DNA of 64,000 nt, taken from contig VZDJ01007755.1 of the NCBI GenBank assembly GCA_008694505.1, positions 18,145,313 to 18,209,312 of the forward strand. Direction: 5' to 3'. A program made the translations under genes and the position numbers. Shown piece by piece: positions 50,301-61,349 of the stretch (positions within the stretch are counted from its first letter, which is position 1; every line of letters starts with the position of its first letter). The notes under the pieces are model-generated. The model searched no databases, was not told the DNA's origin, and was given only the letters and a program-made list of their open reading frames with translations. Source of the stretch: Cyanoderma ruficeps (Eukaryota > Chordata > Aves > Passeriformes > Timaliidae).

Positions 50301-53300
50301 TTGCAGCCAGATACCGTGCTGGGCCTGCAGTTTGCTTTGGTTACGGTTATTTGACCTGGCCTGCAATTCCTGTGGTGGTTGTCTGTGTAGCAGGTTTTTG
50401 AAACCAACAGCAAAATGTTGTCTGATGAAGCTGTGGCCTAAGAAACCAAATGTGTGCTCTGCATTACAGCATGGATAAAATGCAACATAAAATTTTTAAC
50501 GCTGTGGTGTGAATAGTCATATAGTCAATTCCTCTGGGCTCCCTGTGAGCTTGTGCACAATGCTGCTTTCTAACAGAATTGTAAAATCCCCTTGGTGTCT
50601 AGAACAAAATTCAAGTGAGGTCTTTTTGGCTTCTTGTGACAGCAGTCACAGATTCCTTTACTGTCTAGTGTGACAGCAGTCACAGATTCCTTTACTGTCT
50701 AGTTAGCTTTATGTACTTTGTTCCTGCGTGTTTTGGGGGCTGAGGAGGGCATGAGAAGATGCTGGTAACCACATGGTCACTCACAATAGTGATGACAAGC
50801 AGAGCAGTAAAGGATGCTGCTGCTGAGAACAGTGTTACTGTTCCTAGCAGTGTAATGATCTCAGCTCCATTCTTTGCCTTCCCAGATAGATGGGAAGATG
50901 ATGGGAAGATTGTGTTCATGGCCTGCTCAGTCAGCAAAGTTAAAGCAGATCTCTATTCACACCTATCTGATTGCTTCCACTTGAAGTTGAGCTTTAGGCG
51001 AGTGATTCTGGATTTAGCGTTATGGAAATGGGACAATTCTGAATATTGCAGTATTGATGTGGCATGCAAGGAAGCAGTTTGCTCAGGATATGGGATTTCA
51101 GCAGTTGATTGTTATTTAAAGGTCTAGAAAAGCAAGCAGAGAAATGTATTCATTTTCCCAGTGTCATCCCAACTAATTGTCTTAATGAAGCTTAGCATAA
51201 TTGACTCGAGAAATGACAAGTACATGCATCCCAAGGTAAAGTACTTTGTCAATTTGCTTTTTCAATGAGGTTAATTTGAAGATTTTAGTTGATAGTCTAA
51301 ATCAATGCCTCTGTGGACAGAAGTTGTCTTACAAAGTCAATAATTCTGTTAAAAATTTGCTTTGATACTTTCAGGGGTTTTTTTGAAATTTTTATAAGAT
51401 TTTTTTAATTTTAAGGTTTTTATGAAAATAGTTTTAATCTGTATAAAGCAAACATTTCACTGTTTAGGCTTCTGGCTTGAGGACAGAGTTACTGAGTGAG
51501 CTTCAGCCCAGCTTTGTGATGTATCACTTGTATGCGTTTCAATTCTCCTGACAGTTAAAAGTCAGCCAGCAAAGCTCAGGGAGGTTTTTTTCTAGCAGCC
51601 ATATCTAGCAAGTAAATGCAGGTGGTGTGAGACTATGACTTCAGACCGCCTCCCAGTATTCCTGAAGGCTTATGTGGACTTTTAAAGCTTTTATGAGACT
51701 GAAAACAAGAAATGAGATTCACAAGGGTAAAGTGCAGGTGTTGAGTAGTCACAAAACAGCACGTGGGTTGCCAGTGACACTCTCTGGACCTCAGCCATGT
51801 TTTGGGGACAATAGCTGCGCAGCTTTGTGGTAAGCTCTTCCCCAAAGGTGCAGAGTGAAGCTCTCTTGGGGTCCCCAGACACACAGCAGGGCCAGGGGAA
51901 GCCTCACACCACATCTGTTTCTCGGCACAGCCAGATGGCTTAGCCCTAGCCACTGGTGAATTTGTCTAGGCTGATTTTGGACTGTACTGATTTGAAGTGC
52001 TTCATTGTGAGCAGCACTCGGAGAGGTGGTGTCCACTGGAGACCTTGGCAAGCAGCTCTGTTGTGTGACAAGTTGTATCAGATGAATTTCCAACAGGATG
52101 TTTCCCTGTTTCCACAGAAACTCACGTCCTGCACCTGACGACATGTTTTAGTCTCAAAATGCAACCAAAGTAACCAAAGTAATTAAACTATGCTGAAATT
52201 AAATTTAGCGTGAAATTCTGTTTATTGTGTGTAAAGCTGTGATTGCATCTGCTAAAATCTACACATTTGTAAATTTCTGTTCTTAGTGTAAAGGTAATTC
52301 AGCATTACCCTTGGGAGGGCAATGCATCCTTGAGTGTCATGTAGGACTTCATTTGTATGAATAAACCAGAATTCTTAGGGCTTAGAACTTGACCAGATAC
52401 ACAAGTGGAACCATGTCAGTGCTGTTCAACCCTGATGTCATATGGGTTGGCTGCCCCAGTGGAAAAGTTTTTTAATGGTATCTCTTCTATTTAAACAATA
52501 AAGAATTTTCTGGTAGATTATATCCTTGAGTTCTGCCTTTATTGTCAGAAAATATTAGTAATGGAACTACTTGGACATTTAAGTTCATTGCTTTTTAAAG
52601 TAAGGGAAAAAAAACTCTTAAGTCATGTTCATTTACTGATGTTTTTTGCTGTGGATAATTTTCTTTGTGATCTTGCTAAAGGGACAGTCTTGTGCTAAGA
52701 GTTGTGTGAATACAGAGTCAAAAGCAAGTACAGTGGTTATGAGGGGTTGAGGAGAACTATGTAGTGAAAAGAGAGAGAGAGATTGAGAGAGAGATTGAGA
52801 GTGAGAACATGCTCTGGAATGAAGGTACCAGTGGGAAGAAGTGTGATACTCAGCCTGCTCAGTGCAGAAAGGCCAGCAATTGAATGAATGTTCATAGGTT
52901 ATTGGATTGCTGCTTGTCGTGTCTCCAGGCTGTCCTAATTCCTTTCCCTGTGTCACACAGGCTGTAAAGAGTGGAGTCTGTAGTACTTCAGGAGTGGAAC
53001 GGCATTTAGCCAGTGCAGTCTTGGGTCTGAGGGAACAGGTGGCCTCCAGCTGAGTCCTGTTTTATTTTGAAGTATTTATTACACAAAACTATGCAAATTA
53101 ATGTTCTGTTTTAGGCAAATAATTTTGTATTTTTTGTCCTCTTTCATCATGTCAAAGGACAACCGGAAGTACCACAGCAGCCATTGCCGCCAAGACCACC
53201 CGTGCAGCCCCAGCCTGGCATATCCCTGCTGCCATCGAGGCCCAGGATACAGCCCCCACGACAGAGGATCCCCCTCCTGCCACCACAGCTGAGGCCTCCT

Positions 53301-56300
53301 CCACGCCCCGCTCTGCCAGGGTCAGCAGTCGTGCCACTTCTGCCTGGAACAACCGGCATCATCTTGGAGACTGGGGAGGCAGGGCCTCCTGGCACAGTTC
53401 TGATGTCTGGGAGAGGGCGTCTCAGAAGTGCGGATGGGCAGGCCGGCCACAGTACCATGCCCATCGCTGAAGGGTATGCTGGAGCACCAGGTGAGAGAAC
53501 CAAACTGGGAGTACTTCACTCCTGACTGAGCGCAATGGACGCGGCAGGTCTTGCTGGAGAGGTAACACTGAGATCTGCGGTCCCTCTCCAGCCCCCTTTT
53601 GGTCTTTTGTGGACACCCACTGAGGCTGCTGCTGCTGGGAATGGGTCTACAGCAGAGATGATTTGTGAATGGGCCTCTGCAGCCTCCAGCTGGCTGCAGC
53701 AGTAGGGGAAACACATTCAGTGCCAGTTTTGCTGCCTTTCCAAGGATACACAAAGCATGAGGTCAACAGAGATGATGTAAAATCCCTGGTAACTATAGCA
53801 GTCTTTGCCACTAGGAAAACTTAATTTTTCTTTCTTTCCATAATGCTTGCAGTTGATTTAGTACATTGGAGTAATAACTTGGTTTTCTGTGCCATGACCA
53901 CCCCAGTTTAATAATAATTGAGCATTTCATAGGACACACTATTTAATAGCTGTTTTGGTAGGTTGCTGTTCAGTAACCCAGGATGCTTTTTAGAGGACTG
54001 CAGTGATATTTGGTCATAATGTGCTCTGCTGTGTACTGAGTCACACATACTACTTTTCCTTTGTAGGATATCCAAAGCCATCTCATTCTACCACGGATTC
54101 ACAAGGTAAGGCAGTTGTTTCCTAGAAATTTTTCACATGGGTTCTTAGCATTTGTTTCAGTCCCTAGAAGGTCTTGGCTGAGAGAAAAAAAAGAGTTGAT
54201 TTTTAGTATTTAAGTTTAGCATTGAGGAAAATCTGACCAATTTTTGCTAGACCTAAGCAATGAAACATAATCTTTATCTTCTGAAAATATGGGGTGGGGA
54301 GAGAAGTTAGGTTTTGAAAAGTAATTTTGGGTTTTTGTTACTTCACTGTGTGTTTTTTAAATTACAGAGAGTTTGTATTTTCTAGCTAATGTCAGTATGC
54401 ACTTTTCTGTTTGCCTTCTAAATGAGAAAATAAATAGATATTTATGATGATCTTTTTATTTCTTTAATAAAACATGAATAAGGCCAAGACTAAGATCTTG
54501 AATAACTGCTGGCATCTTAGCCTAGTGTATGAGGTTGTTCTCTTGGGAGAGTTTCTGGCTTTGTTATAGTCACCAGGGCTCGAGTTCCTGACTCAGTGAG
54601 AGCAGAAGTGCTGCCATGACAGCCACTGATTAACATTATTCAAAATGCAGTTTTCTTGGTTTGCTGGGGTGCTTTTTTAAATAATTGTTAATATCACAAT
54701 TTATTTATGAATTTGTACGATGAACAGGTATACAATTTATGTGGGACATGCTGGTTGGCCTAGAGAAGAATGTTGGTTGGGTGCTGGAATGGTATCCTTG
54801 ATCAAAGTATTTCCACATCCTCTTCAAAAAAAGTTATTTCATCTAAATTTGTTTGAGGAAATATGGGCAATAGATGGAAGTAAAACATCAGGGCTTTATG
54901 GGATCCAAAAACCTATCACCCCAGGACTTAGTTTGATGGCCATAACAAAATCACAAATACACTTAACGAAGAATGGTCTGGAGACTGACAGAAAAAGAAT
55001 TGTAAAGAGTTCATGCTATCATTGTGATTTTTTTTACCTGTTAATTAAAATTCCATCATAGCCTTAAAGCAATCTTTTTGCATTTGAGGATCGTGGTAGT
55101 AAGAACAGGCAGCAATAGATGAGGTTTCTGGAAGAGGATAAGAAGTAAAGAAACATTCATTTATCTTGATGCCAGCAAAACCAATAGAGATGTCTAGATT
55201 TCTGTGATAAATGGATTTCCTGGGGGTTTTCTTCCCATTGCAATTTATAGATAGCAGTATTTTAATAAGTTTATGCTAAAACTGTGTGAAACAGTAGGTG
55301 GATGTTAGAAGTGTTGAAAAGTCAGGGTAAGACAGGAGTGCACCCATCTGCTGCTTGGTGGAACATGTTGATGGAACAGTTACCACCCTGGGATCCAGAG
55401 GGAGGTGGGCTTGACCAAGGACTTCATTTTCCTGATCCATGCCACTGAATACCTACCTAAATACAAGATATTCCTCCAGATCTGTCCTTGAAATTCCCAC
55501 AGTGTGCCTTGCAGACCTCAATGACAGATAGTCAGAGAGATAAGGATGGTACCAAAAACTGTTATGACTTCTGTGGAGTTGGAGAATTTACATCCACTGT
55601 CCCTAATCTGGACTGACTGGATTGATGGGCTGAGGACAATTGGATGAGGTTCAACATGACAGGTCCTGCACTTTGGCCACAATAACCTGGCGCAGTGCTA
55701 CAGGCCAGGGGCAGAGTGGCTGGAAAGCTGCCCAGAGGAAAGGGACCTTGGGGTACTGGTCAACAGTGGCTAAACATGACCCAATGTGTGATCAGGTGGC
55801 CAAGAAGGCCAATGGCATCCTGGCCTCTATAGTGTGGCTAGCAGGAAATGATTCTTTACCTGCATTTGGCATTGGTGAGGCCACACCTTGAGTGCTGTGG
55901 CCAGTTCTGGGCCCCCTCAGTAGGGAGGGTTGGTGAGGTGCTGGAGTGTGTCCAGAGAAGGGCAATGGAGCTGGGGAAGGGTCTGGAGCAGAAGTCTGAG
56001 GGGGCTGGGGGTGTTTAGCCTGGAGGAAAGGAGGCCCACAAGTGACTTATTGGTCTCTACAACCACCTAAAGGGATGCTGTAGCCAGCTGGGGTCAGCCT
56101 CTTCTCCCAGGCAGCAAGCGACAGGACCCGAGGACATAGCCTGAAGCTGCACCTGGGGAGGATTAGGCTGGACATTAGGAAGAGTTTCTTCACAAAAAGG
56201 GTGATTAGACACTGGAAGAGACTGCCCGGAGAGGTGGTGGAGTCACAGTCCCTGGAGGTGTTTAAGGAAAGACTGGATGTGGCACTCAGTGCCCTGGTCT

Positions 56301-59300
56301 GGTTGACACGGTGGTGTTCGGTCACAGGTTGGACTCAATGATCTCAGAGGTCTTTTCCAGTCCAGTTGAGTCTGTGATTCTGTGATTCTAATGGTCAGTG
56401 TCTGATGAAGGGAGAGCGTTCTGGGATAGAATTCAGCAGTTTACAGTGCTGTGGAAATTAACAGCTGGGGAAGGGAAGACTTTTGGCCTATTGGAGGAGC
56501 AGCTTATTGTGTAAATAAGGCATCAAGGAATCCTTACTGTCTAATCAGTTCAGGGCAACCATTTATGATGTCTTCTGCAGTCTTCACCTAATACATTTTG
56601 TAGTACTCAAATTCAAATCTGAAAGATGACCAGACCTTCTTATACTGTAATTCCTAATACAAGAAGCTTGTACTATTAAAATGGCCTTCTGAGTACTCTC
56701 TTTAATTTCTGTTTCTGAATAGCTTCTGTTACACAAAAACACTGCTCAGGAAGAAGTCAAGGACTCCAATTCTGTCTCCTGGGACTGAAGAAGCCCACTT
56801 TCATGCTTTTCTTGAATGCTGCGCCATGATTTGCATATTTGCCGTACCAGAACATTTCTTGATTTGTTTTCGGATTCCTTAGCTATGTAGGTTGGTGCTG
56901 GAGCAATATTCTCTTCCTGCAGTGTGAAAGGATGGAGTTGTAAGGGCAGACAGATGTTACTAACAGACTCAGGAGGAAAGTATGTGTGTCTTCATAACAC
57001 CGAGATATCATCCGCATCAGAATCACTGTGACTTAGCAGAGCAGCTTCATTGGGCACTGGCTCATGGAAATCACATCAGTGCTGTGCTGCATGGCCCACT
57101 GTGGGCAGGAGGAATAGTTCTGAAAATGAGATCTTAAGGTCATATTGGAGACTTAAAAAAAAAACAGGCAAGAAGGTGATAAATTGCTTGTATTTTTGTT
57201 CCATTTGCTCTAACTGAAATGACACACTTTGTCCTCATTTAGATTTAGGAGTATTGACTATTTGTGAGAGTAAATCTGACAAACCCTCCTTACTTCTGCT
57301 ATATCCAAGGGAATCATAAGTGCCTATTGACAAATGAATTACGTACTTACAGTCTCTCTTCTGTGTTGGTTCTTGAAGAATCCTCATTCCAGTTGCTGAG
57401 CAGTTGTCAGCAGCACAATCACACTGTTATTTTTTCTCCTTTCATCTTGATAGCAAATGCCTGTGCTGTGTGCTGTTTTGTTTTGCTTAATGATTTTTTT
57501 CTTTTCTTTCCTTCTGGCCCTTGAGCTCTGTGGGAGGCATGAACTGTGCTTGGAAGTCAAAAGAGAGGTGGAGAACCAGAAACACAACTAGCAGATGGGT
57601 GGAAGTAGATGTAACCTAAAAAAGGCCACCCATGCATCTTCTGTGGTTTTTTGACTCTCCAGAATGCCTTACAGTAGCTTAGATTGCCAAGAACAGACTT
57701 ACCTGCTCCTGCTTATGTGTAACATCTCAAGTGGAACCTTCTTGAATGTGTCTGAAAGCAAAAGAGCTTTTTCCTTCCCCAAAAGAGGGAGTAAAACTGT
57801 GTCAGAGGTTGAATCTTTTGTGAAACTTCTTGTCTGCCTAGCAGTTTCTTCATCAGAACTGTGCCTGTAATTCACAACTTTTAAATGCTTTAATATTATT
57901 TTTCTGATGTTTGTACTTCAACAATATTAACTGCTTAAATGAAAGTAGTGTCCAAGCCTGGACCTTTTTTCAAGAAGAAGAACTTTGATCTTTAAATGGA
58001 GAAAAGTGTTTGCAAGAGGGGACATGCAAAAGAAGGTGGTGTAGCCCTCTGTAAAGTCCTGCAAAAGCACTGCTGAGCTGTTGGTAGGAATTGTAAAAGA
58101 TTCAAACAGGCATAACTCCAGCTAGAAGGCTGGAAGAGGGGGAGAGAGCACAGACACTGCCTTTTTACTGTGTCTCCTTACATTGACCCCTGAACTGATC
58201 TACAGGATATTTAGACAGGTTTAAGATTTCTCCTTTGAATAGATACATATGGTGTGCTAAACTAGGCTGCAGATCTGAAGCAGTTTCATCATCATAGCAA
58301 TGAGTAGTTATTTCTAATAACTATTCTAGCAATTAGTGAAAGAAAATCTTGAAGGAAGCTTTGGAGACCCAGGGCAGGAGTGACTCTCTTACTCAGATGG
58401 CACCAACCCAAACAGGACTGTAGCTGCTCCAGAGCTGGCAGTGTTTCTGGGCAGGCAACACAGGGTTTGTTCCATTTGTGCAGTGTGACTGCAGAGGATA
58501 GAAACCTTTTGAGTGAGCCAACAATCTGAGGTGTGTTCTCAGTTAATTTGAGTCTCAAGGTAAGCTGAGAGTAGCTTTCTCTGTAAGTAGTGTTGTGTTA
58601 AGGTGGTGAAGCTTTACAGAGGATGTTTAAGTAAGTAGACTTCCTGCAATTAATTGTGGTCCTTTCAAATAACCTCATCTTAGCTTGCAGGAACACCTGC
58701 AGGCAGACTGGCAGCTAGGAGTGATGAAAAAGGGCTTCTGTCTATCTTCTGAGCTTGAGACAAAATGCTGAATAAGATGATTTCCAAAGATACGTGAGGC
58801 AGCTGGTTACCAGCCCCTGAGGGAAATCAATGTAGTTATCTGCCAGTTCTGCAGTTGCAGGCATGTCTTCCCCTTTGCCTTCTCCTCCCCACCCGCCCAG
58901 GGCTGAGTTATTCAGAAAAAAAGTGGAGAGCAGAACATTTATATATCCACATTTTAGATTAAGTTATGTGACTTTTTAAACTTCAATTTTAAGCAATATC
59001 ATCTGAATTAAATTGGATTTTAGGAGAAGTGTTTTTACCCAGAGGGTGGTCAGGCGCTGCAATGGGTTCTCCAGGGAAGTGGTCACAGCATCAGCCTGAC
59101 AGAGTTCAAGAAGTGTTTGGACAATGTTTTCAGGTGCAAGGTGTGATTATTGGGGTACCCTGTGCAGGGCCAGGAGTGGGACTTAGATGGTCCATGTGGG
59201 TCCTTTTCAATTCAGGATTTCATGAATTTAGCACTTGTTGCTGATGAGCATCTCTGATTGAGAGGGAGAGGCCAAACATTAATTTTAAGGAAGGCAGAAG

Positions 59301-61292
59301 GAGCAGGGTGAAACAGCAGCTGTGGACAACTTTAGGGCATTTGCTGTTTAGCTACTTGCCCAGACAAAGCAGCAAGAATTGACTACTTCTGGCAGTGTGT
59401 ACTGCCTTAAGGAAAATGCTTAAAGGGAAGGTAACTGCAATGAGACTAAGTGGCTGAGCACTGAACACTTGCTATTAAGTCAGTCTGTTAAAAGTAAAAA
59501 TTAATATTAGTTGTCCAAATTATATTTCATCCAACTCAGTCTAACTGTAGTGTTCATCTAGTAGCTGGATAGCCACTATAAAATACTTAGGTGTCTGTTT
59601 GATCTTCTGAGAAAAGAAGAAAAATTTGTGAAGTGAAAAGGCCCCCAAAAGAGGAGTGCTGGAGAGAGACAAAAGGTTCTGTTTGCATTAATATAGAAGG
59701 GTTATATATTCTTACAGCCATTTTCACTGTGCTTTGGCAGAGAACGTGGGAGGTCTAAGCTGTGCACAGCTTTTCAGCATGGCAAGGAAAGCTGGCATGA
59801 GCTATTATCTGTAGCATTCCTATAGCCATTGCAATAGTAATGGAGAGTGGAGATGCTGAAAGGCAGCCTCTGTCCTTAAGAAGGTCTTTGGCAGAAGCAT
59901 TGTTGAATTGAAGGGTGGTAGGATTTCCACTGCCAGCATTTAAAAGCCATGTACTGTTTCCTTAGAAGGGAAAAAAACCCCAAAAATACCTGTGGCCAAG
60001 GCAGGAACTTTATGGTGCTCAGTAAATTTTATGGTGAGATACCTGGGGCCTGGGCCAGCAATACCTATTCAGCTAATTCTGGTGTCCTGCAATTGGCAGG
60101 ATTAGTCCAAGTGGACTATGTGCAGGAACAGAGAGAGTGGATTATAAAGCTTTATAGGGAAAAGGCTGTGTTATCATCCTGATGTGACTCTGACTTGTGT
60201 TGTTACCCTTTTCAGGACCTGCCACTGCTGCTGTGCCCTCTCTGGTGTCATTTTCTGCTGGGCTCACACAGAAGCCTTTCTCCAGTGATGTCGGTGTGGT
60301 TCACTTCAACAAAGTGCTTGTGAATGACGGGGACTATTACAACCCCAATACAGGTAACAGCCAAAGAATGCACCCACAGACATGCTAGACAGGCAGGAGC
60401 ATGAGTTACCAAGTTCCATGTTACCTCAGGCCTTGCTGGTACGTTGAAGGCAGATGAAGTTAGCCTGTCTAAACCAGACACATGGGGGTAAAAGCTTCCT
60501 GTGGCTGTGGACAGGCACACGCTTTCATGGCAGCTTTTCCGTGACTGCCCAGTACTGCTGAGGCCCAGCTCACCTCTGCCTCTGCCCTGCAGGCACAGCT
60601 GGTTGTGCTCCTCAGCCCTCCTGAGCCCAGGTAGCAGAGGTGAGGTTCCTCAGTAATCCACTTCACCATGGCTGGGCTACTGGGAGGAGATGGGGAGGAG
60701 AGGGCAGAGGAGGTTCTCATATTGCATCCCCCAGGGCCCTGACTGGGGCTGCCTCCTTCTCAAGCACTGAGGTGTTAGGTGTGCCCTCGCCTTCATGACC
60801 TCCATCAGCTGGTCACCTGCCCAGGCCGACCTTGTTGCAGTTACCTGTAGGCAGCAGTGGGTGATTCATGTATGTGGCTTTATGTTAGTGCTTGGGGCAG
60901 TGAGGTGTCCCCATTTTGAGGAGCCGTGGTCAGCCCAGTCTCTCTGTTCTGCAGGCATTTTCACGTCACCGTACGAAGGGCGGTACCTGATCACGGCCGT
61001 GCTGGCCCCGGAGAGGGATGAGTACGTGGAAGCCGTGCTGTCCGTCTCCAATGCCAGCGTGGCTCAGCTCCACACTGCTGGCTACAGAAGGGAACTGCTG
61101 GAGTATCACAAACCCTACTCGGGGAAACAGACCTGTGGTGGTCCTGGGACGTTCCACCTTGTTCTTCACCTCAAAGCAGGCGACGAAGTAAACGTCGTCG
61201 TAACGGGAGGCAAACTGGCCTACACAGACTCTGACGAAATGTACTCCACGTTTAGTGGAGTTCTCCTTTATCCTTCCATTTCTCATGTTTAG
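29270..61292 (+). CDS. EMILIN2: EMILIN2, complete coding region (8 exons, 1,069 aa)
   Basis: Elastin microfibril interfacer 2, a secreted multimeric extracellular-matrix glycoprotein of the EMI/EDEN family. Mammalian EMILIN2 associates with elastic-fibre matrix, and its coiled-coil region can bind death receptors and trigger apoptosis. Exons are 29270-29397, 29489-29611, 43708-43883, 45619-47553, 53158-53490, 54067-54105, 60216-60353 and 60955-61292. All junctions are GT-AG and in phase, totalling 3,210 nt, close to the human length (about 1,053 aa). Domain order: signal peptide (1 to about 29), cysteine-rich EMI domain (about 43-120), coiled-coil region (about 150-785), proline-rich linker with weak collagen-like stretch (about 790-910), and C1q domain (about 920-1069). 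There are about ten N-glycosylation sequons. The start ATG lies in a strong context (GCCACATGG). EMILIN1 is the nearest alternative; the proline-rich linker and the SMCHD1 neighbour favour EMILIN2. Confidence 0.96.
29489..29611 (+). CDS. EMILIN2: EMILIN2 exon 2 (EMI domain, first part)
   Basis: This 123-nt exon is phase 2 at both ends, so it is symmetric. It encodes [20 protein letters not shown] and then [19 protein letters not shown]. The WC, C, C and C spacing is typical of the first half of an EMI domain, which drives EMILIN multimerisation. Intron 1 is only 91 nt (29,398-29,488). Confidence 0.95.
33340..33455 (-). mobile_element. Degenerate CR1 LINE fragment
   Basis: The plus strand carries a block (ACAACCTCTGGAGGTCAT, then GCAGAACCAGTTTCAAACTT and GATGAGGTTGTTCAGGGACTTG) that resembles the reverse complement of avian CR1 3' regions. 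It is strongly diverged and interrupted, so an old insertion. The assignment rests on remembered CR1 sequence. Confidence 0.5.
42736..43490. mobile_element. Probable endogenous retrovirus LTR (solo), songbird-type
   Basis: From a TGTCTTGGTTTGG start this stretch resembles, over about 750 bp, LTR sequence I remember from passerine ERVs. Matching blocks include TAAACCCCCTCCCTCC, GGAATAACAGTTCTTTACTA, GAATGCTTAGCTCCTCCCAC and TGGGTGGAGCATCTCACAAT. No gag, pol or env reading is seen next to it, so it looks like a solo LTR. The 3' terminus and a target-site duplication could not be fixed. Its family, age and orientation are uncertain. Confidence 0.55.
43708..43883 (+). CDS. EMILIN2: EMILIN2 exon 3 (EMI domain, second part)
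   Basis: This 176-nt exon (phase 2 to 1) encodes [20 protein letters not shown] and then KGEDCREG, the diagnostic C-terminal end of an EMI domain. A basic, low-complexity linker ([19 protein letters not shown]) follows. The acceptor is TTTGGCAG. Confidence 0.96.
45619..47553 (+). CDS. EMILIN2: EMILIN2 exon 4 (coiled-coil region)
   Basis: This single 1,935-nt exon, phase 1 at both ends, encodes about 645 residues (protein positions about 143-787). The sequence is rich in heptads (for example [20 protein letters not shown] and [17 protein letters not shown]) with paired cysteines (SGCCRR, ENCCGE) that probably form inter-chain disulphides. About eight N-glycosylation sequons are present (NDS, NIT, NTT, NNS, NSS, NST, NQT, NGT). 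A long exon for the coiled coil is typical of EMILIN genes. The open frame extends past the GTAAGT donor before stopping. Confidence 0.97.
50635..50702. repeat. Perfect 34-bp tandem duplication with internal palindrome
   Basis: Copies at 50,635-50,668 and 50,669-50,702 are identical. Each begins TGTGACAGCAGTCACA, itself a perfect 6-bp inverted repeat around a 4-nt loop. Complete identity suggests a recent duplication or replication-slippage product. Confidence 0.92.
52771..52806. repeat. (GA)n purine microsatellite
   Basis: GAGA runs are interrupted by ATT units (GAGAGAGATTGAGAGAGAGATT pattern, spread over 36 bp). It lies about 350 bp upstream of EMILIN2 exon 5. Confidence 0.85.
53158..53490 (+). 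CDS. EMILIN2: EMILIN2 exon 5 (proline-rich linker)
   Basis: This 333-nt exon, phase 1 at both ends, encodes about 111 residues. The first half is a proline/arginine-rich segment ([16 protein letters not shown] and [13 protein letters not shown]). The second half is glycine-rich with a few Gly-X-Y triplets (GEAGPPG, DGQAG, GYAGAPG), a vestigial collagen-like stretch. The acceptor GTCAAAG is weaker than the others, but the upstream alternative at 53,114 meets an in-frame stop. Confidence 0.9.
54067..54105 (+). CDS. EMILIN2: EMILIN2 exon 6 (39-nt microexon-like)
   Basis: This very short exon (13 codons' worth, phase 1 at both ends) encodes [12 protein letters not shown]. The acceptor CCTTTGTAG and donor GTAAGG are good, and the phase fits exons 5 and 7 exactly. 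It is too short for ordinary gene finding and may be alternatively spliced. Confidence 0.82.
55605..56390 (+). mobile_element. CR1 LINE, 3' truncated copy with terminal repeat
   Basis: About 790 bp match the 3' end of the avian CR1 reverse-transcriptase ORF and 3'UTR. Recognisable blocks are GATGAGGTTCAACATGAC, GGGACCTTGGGGTACTGGT, GGCCAAGAAGGCCAATGGCA, GAGGTGCTGGAGTGTGTCC and GGTTGGACTCAATGATCTCA. It ends with two TGTGATTC-type octamers at 56,371-56,390, the diagnostic CR1 tail. It is 5'-truncated and its reading frame is broken, so it is inactive. Confidence 0.9.
59014..59230 (+). mobile_element. CR1 LINE 3' fragment (second subfamily)
   Basis: A 217-bp stretch runs from GGATTTTAGGAGAAGTGTTT through CCCAGAGGGTGGTCAGGCGC, CCAGGGAAGTGGTCACAGCA and GACAGAGTTCAAGAAGTGTT to a TTCAGGATTTCATGAATT end. 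It resembles a different CR1 3' end from the one at 55.6 kb. The terminal octamer tail is worn away, so it is older. Confidence 0.85.
60216..60353 (+). CDS. EMILIN2: EMILIN2 exon 7 (C1q domain, first part)
   Basis: This 138-nt exon is phase 1 at both ends. It encodes [20 protein letters not shown] and [20 protein letters not shown], the conserved start of a C1q/TNF-like domain (FSAGL, then F-NKV---DGDYYNP-TG). The acceptor is CCTTTTCAG. Confidence 0.95.
60955..61292 (+). CDS. EMILIN2: EMILIN2 exon 8 (C1q domain, end)
   Basis: The coding part is 338 nt and ends at TAG (61,290-61,292). It encodes the remaining C1q beta-strands ([40 protein letters not shown], and the closing [14 protein letters not shown]). 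One NAS sequon is present. The open frame extends upstream into intron 7, so the exon start is set by the TCTGCAG acceptor and phase. In EMILINs the gC1q domain trimerises the chains. Confidence 0.96.
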
Positions 61293-61343
61293 GTTTACCT
61301 TGAACAGGGGAGAAGGGTAAGATATTCAGAAGAAATTAAGTGT

Positions 61344-61349
61344 AATAAA
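61344..61349 (+). terminator. EMILIN2: Candidate EMILIN2 poly(A) signal
   Basis: A canonical AATAAA lies 52 nt after the stop codon. A second one sits at 62,072-62,077. The first would give a very short 3'UTR and has only a weak GT-rich follow-up, so the second, or both, may be used. Confidence 0.4.

Larger units (their letters stand above)
47554..53157 (+). other. EMILIN2: EMILIN2 intron 4 (5.6 kb)
   Basis: No coding sequence is recognisable. It holds a perfect 34-bp tandem duplication (50,635-50,702), a purine microsatellite (52,771-52,806) and an A-rich run near 47,760. Overlapping short frames on both strands look like chance. Confidence 0.8.
54106..60215 (+). other. EMILIN2: EMILIN2 intron 6 (6.1 kb)
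   Basis: It contains two CR1 LINE 3' fragments in the same orientation as the gene (55,605-56,390 and 59,014-59,230). The rest shows no coding or RNA gene that I can recognise. Confidence 0.8.

Noticed and set aside
60795..60954. Upstream extension of the last EMILIN2 exon
   Set aside because: The frame is open by chance into intron 7. The TCTGCAG acceptor and the exon 7 phase set the start at 60,955.
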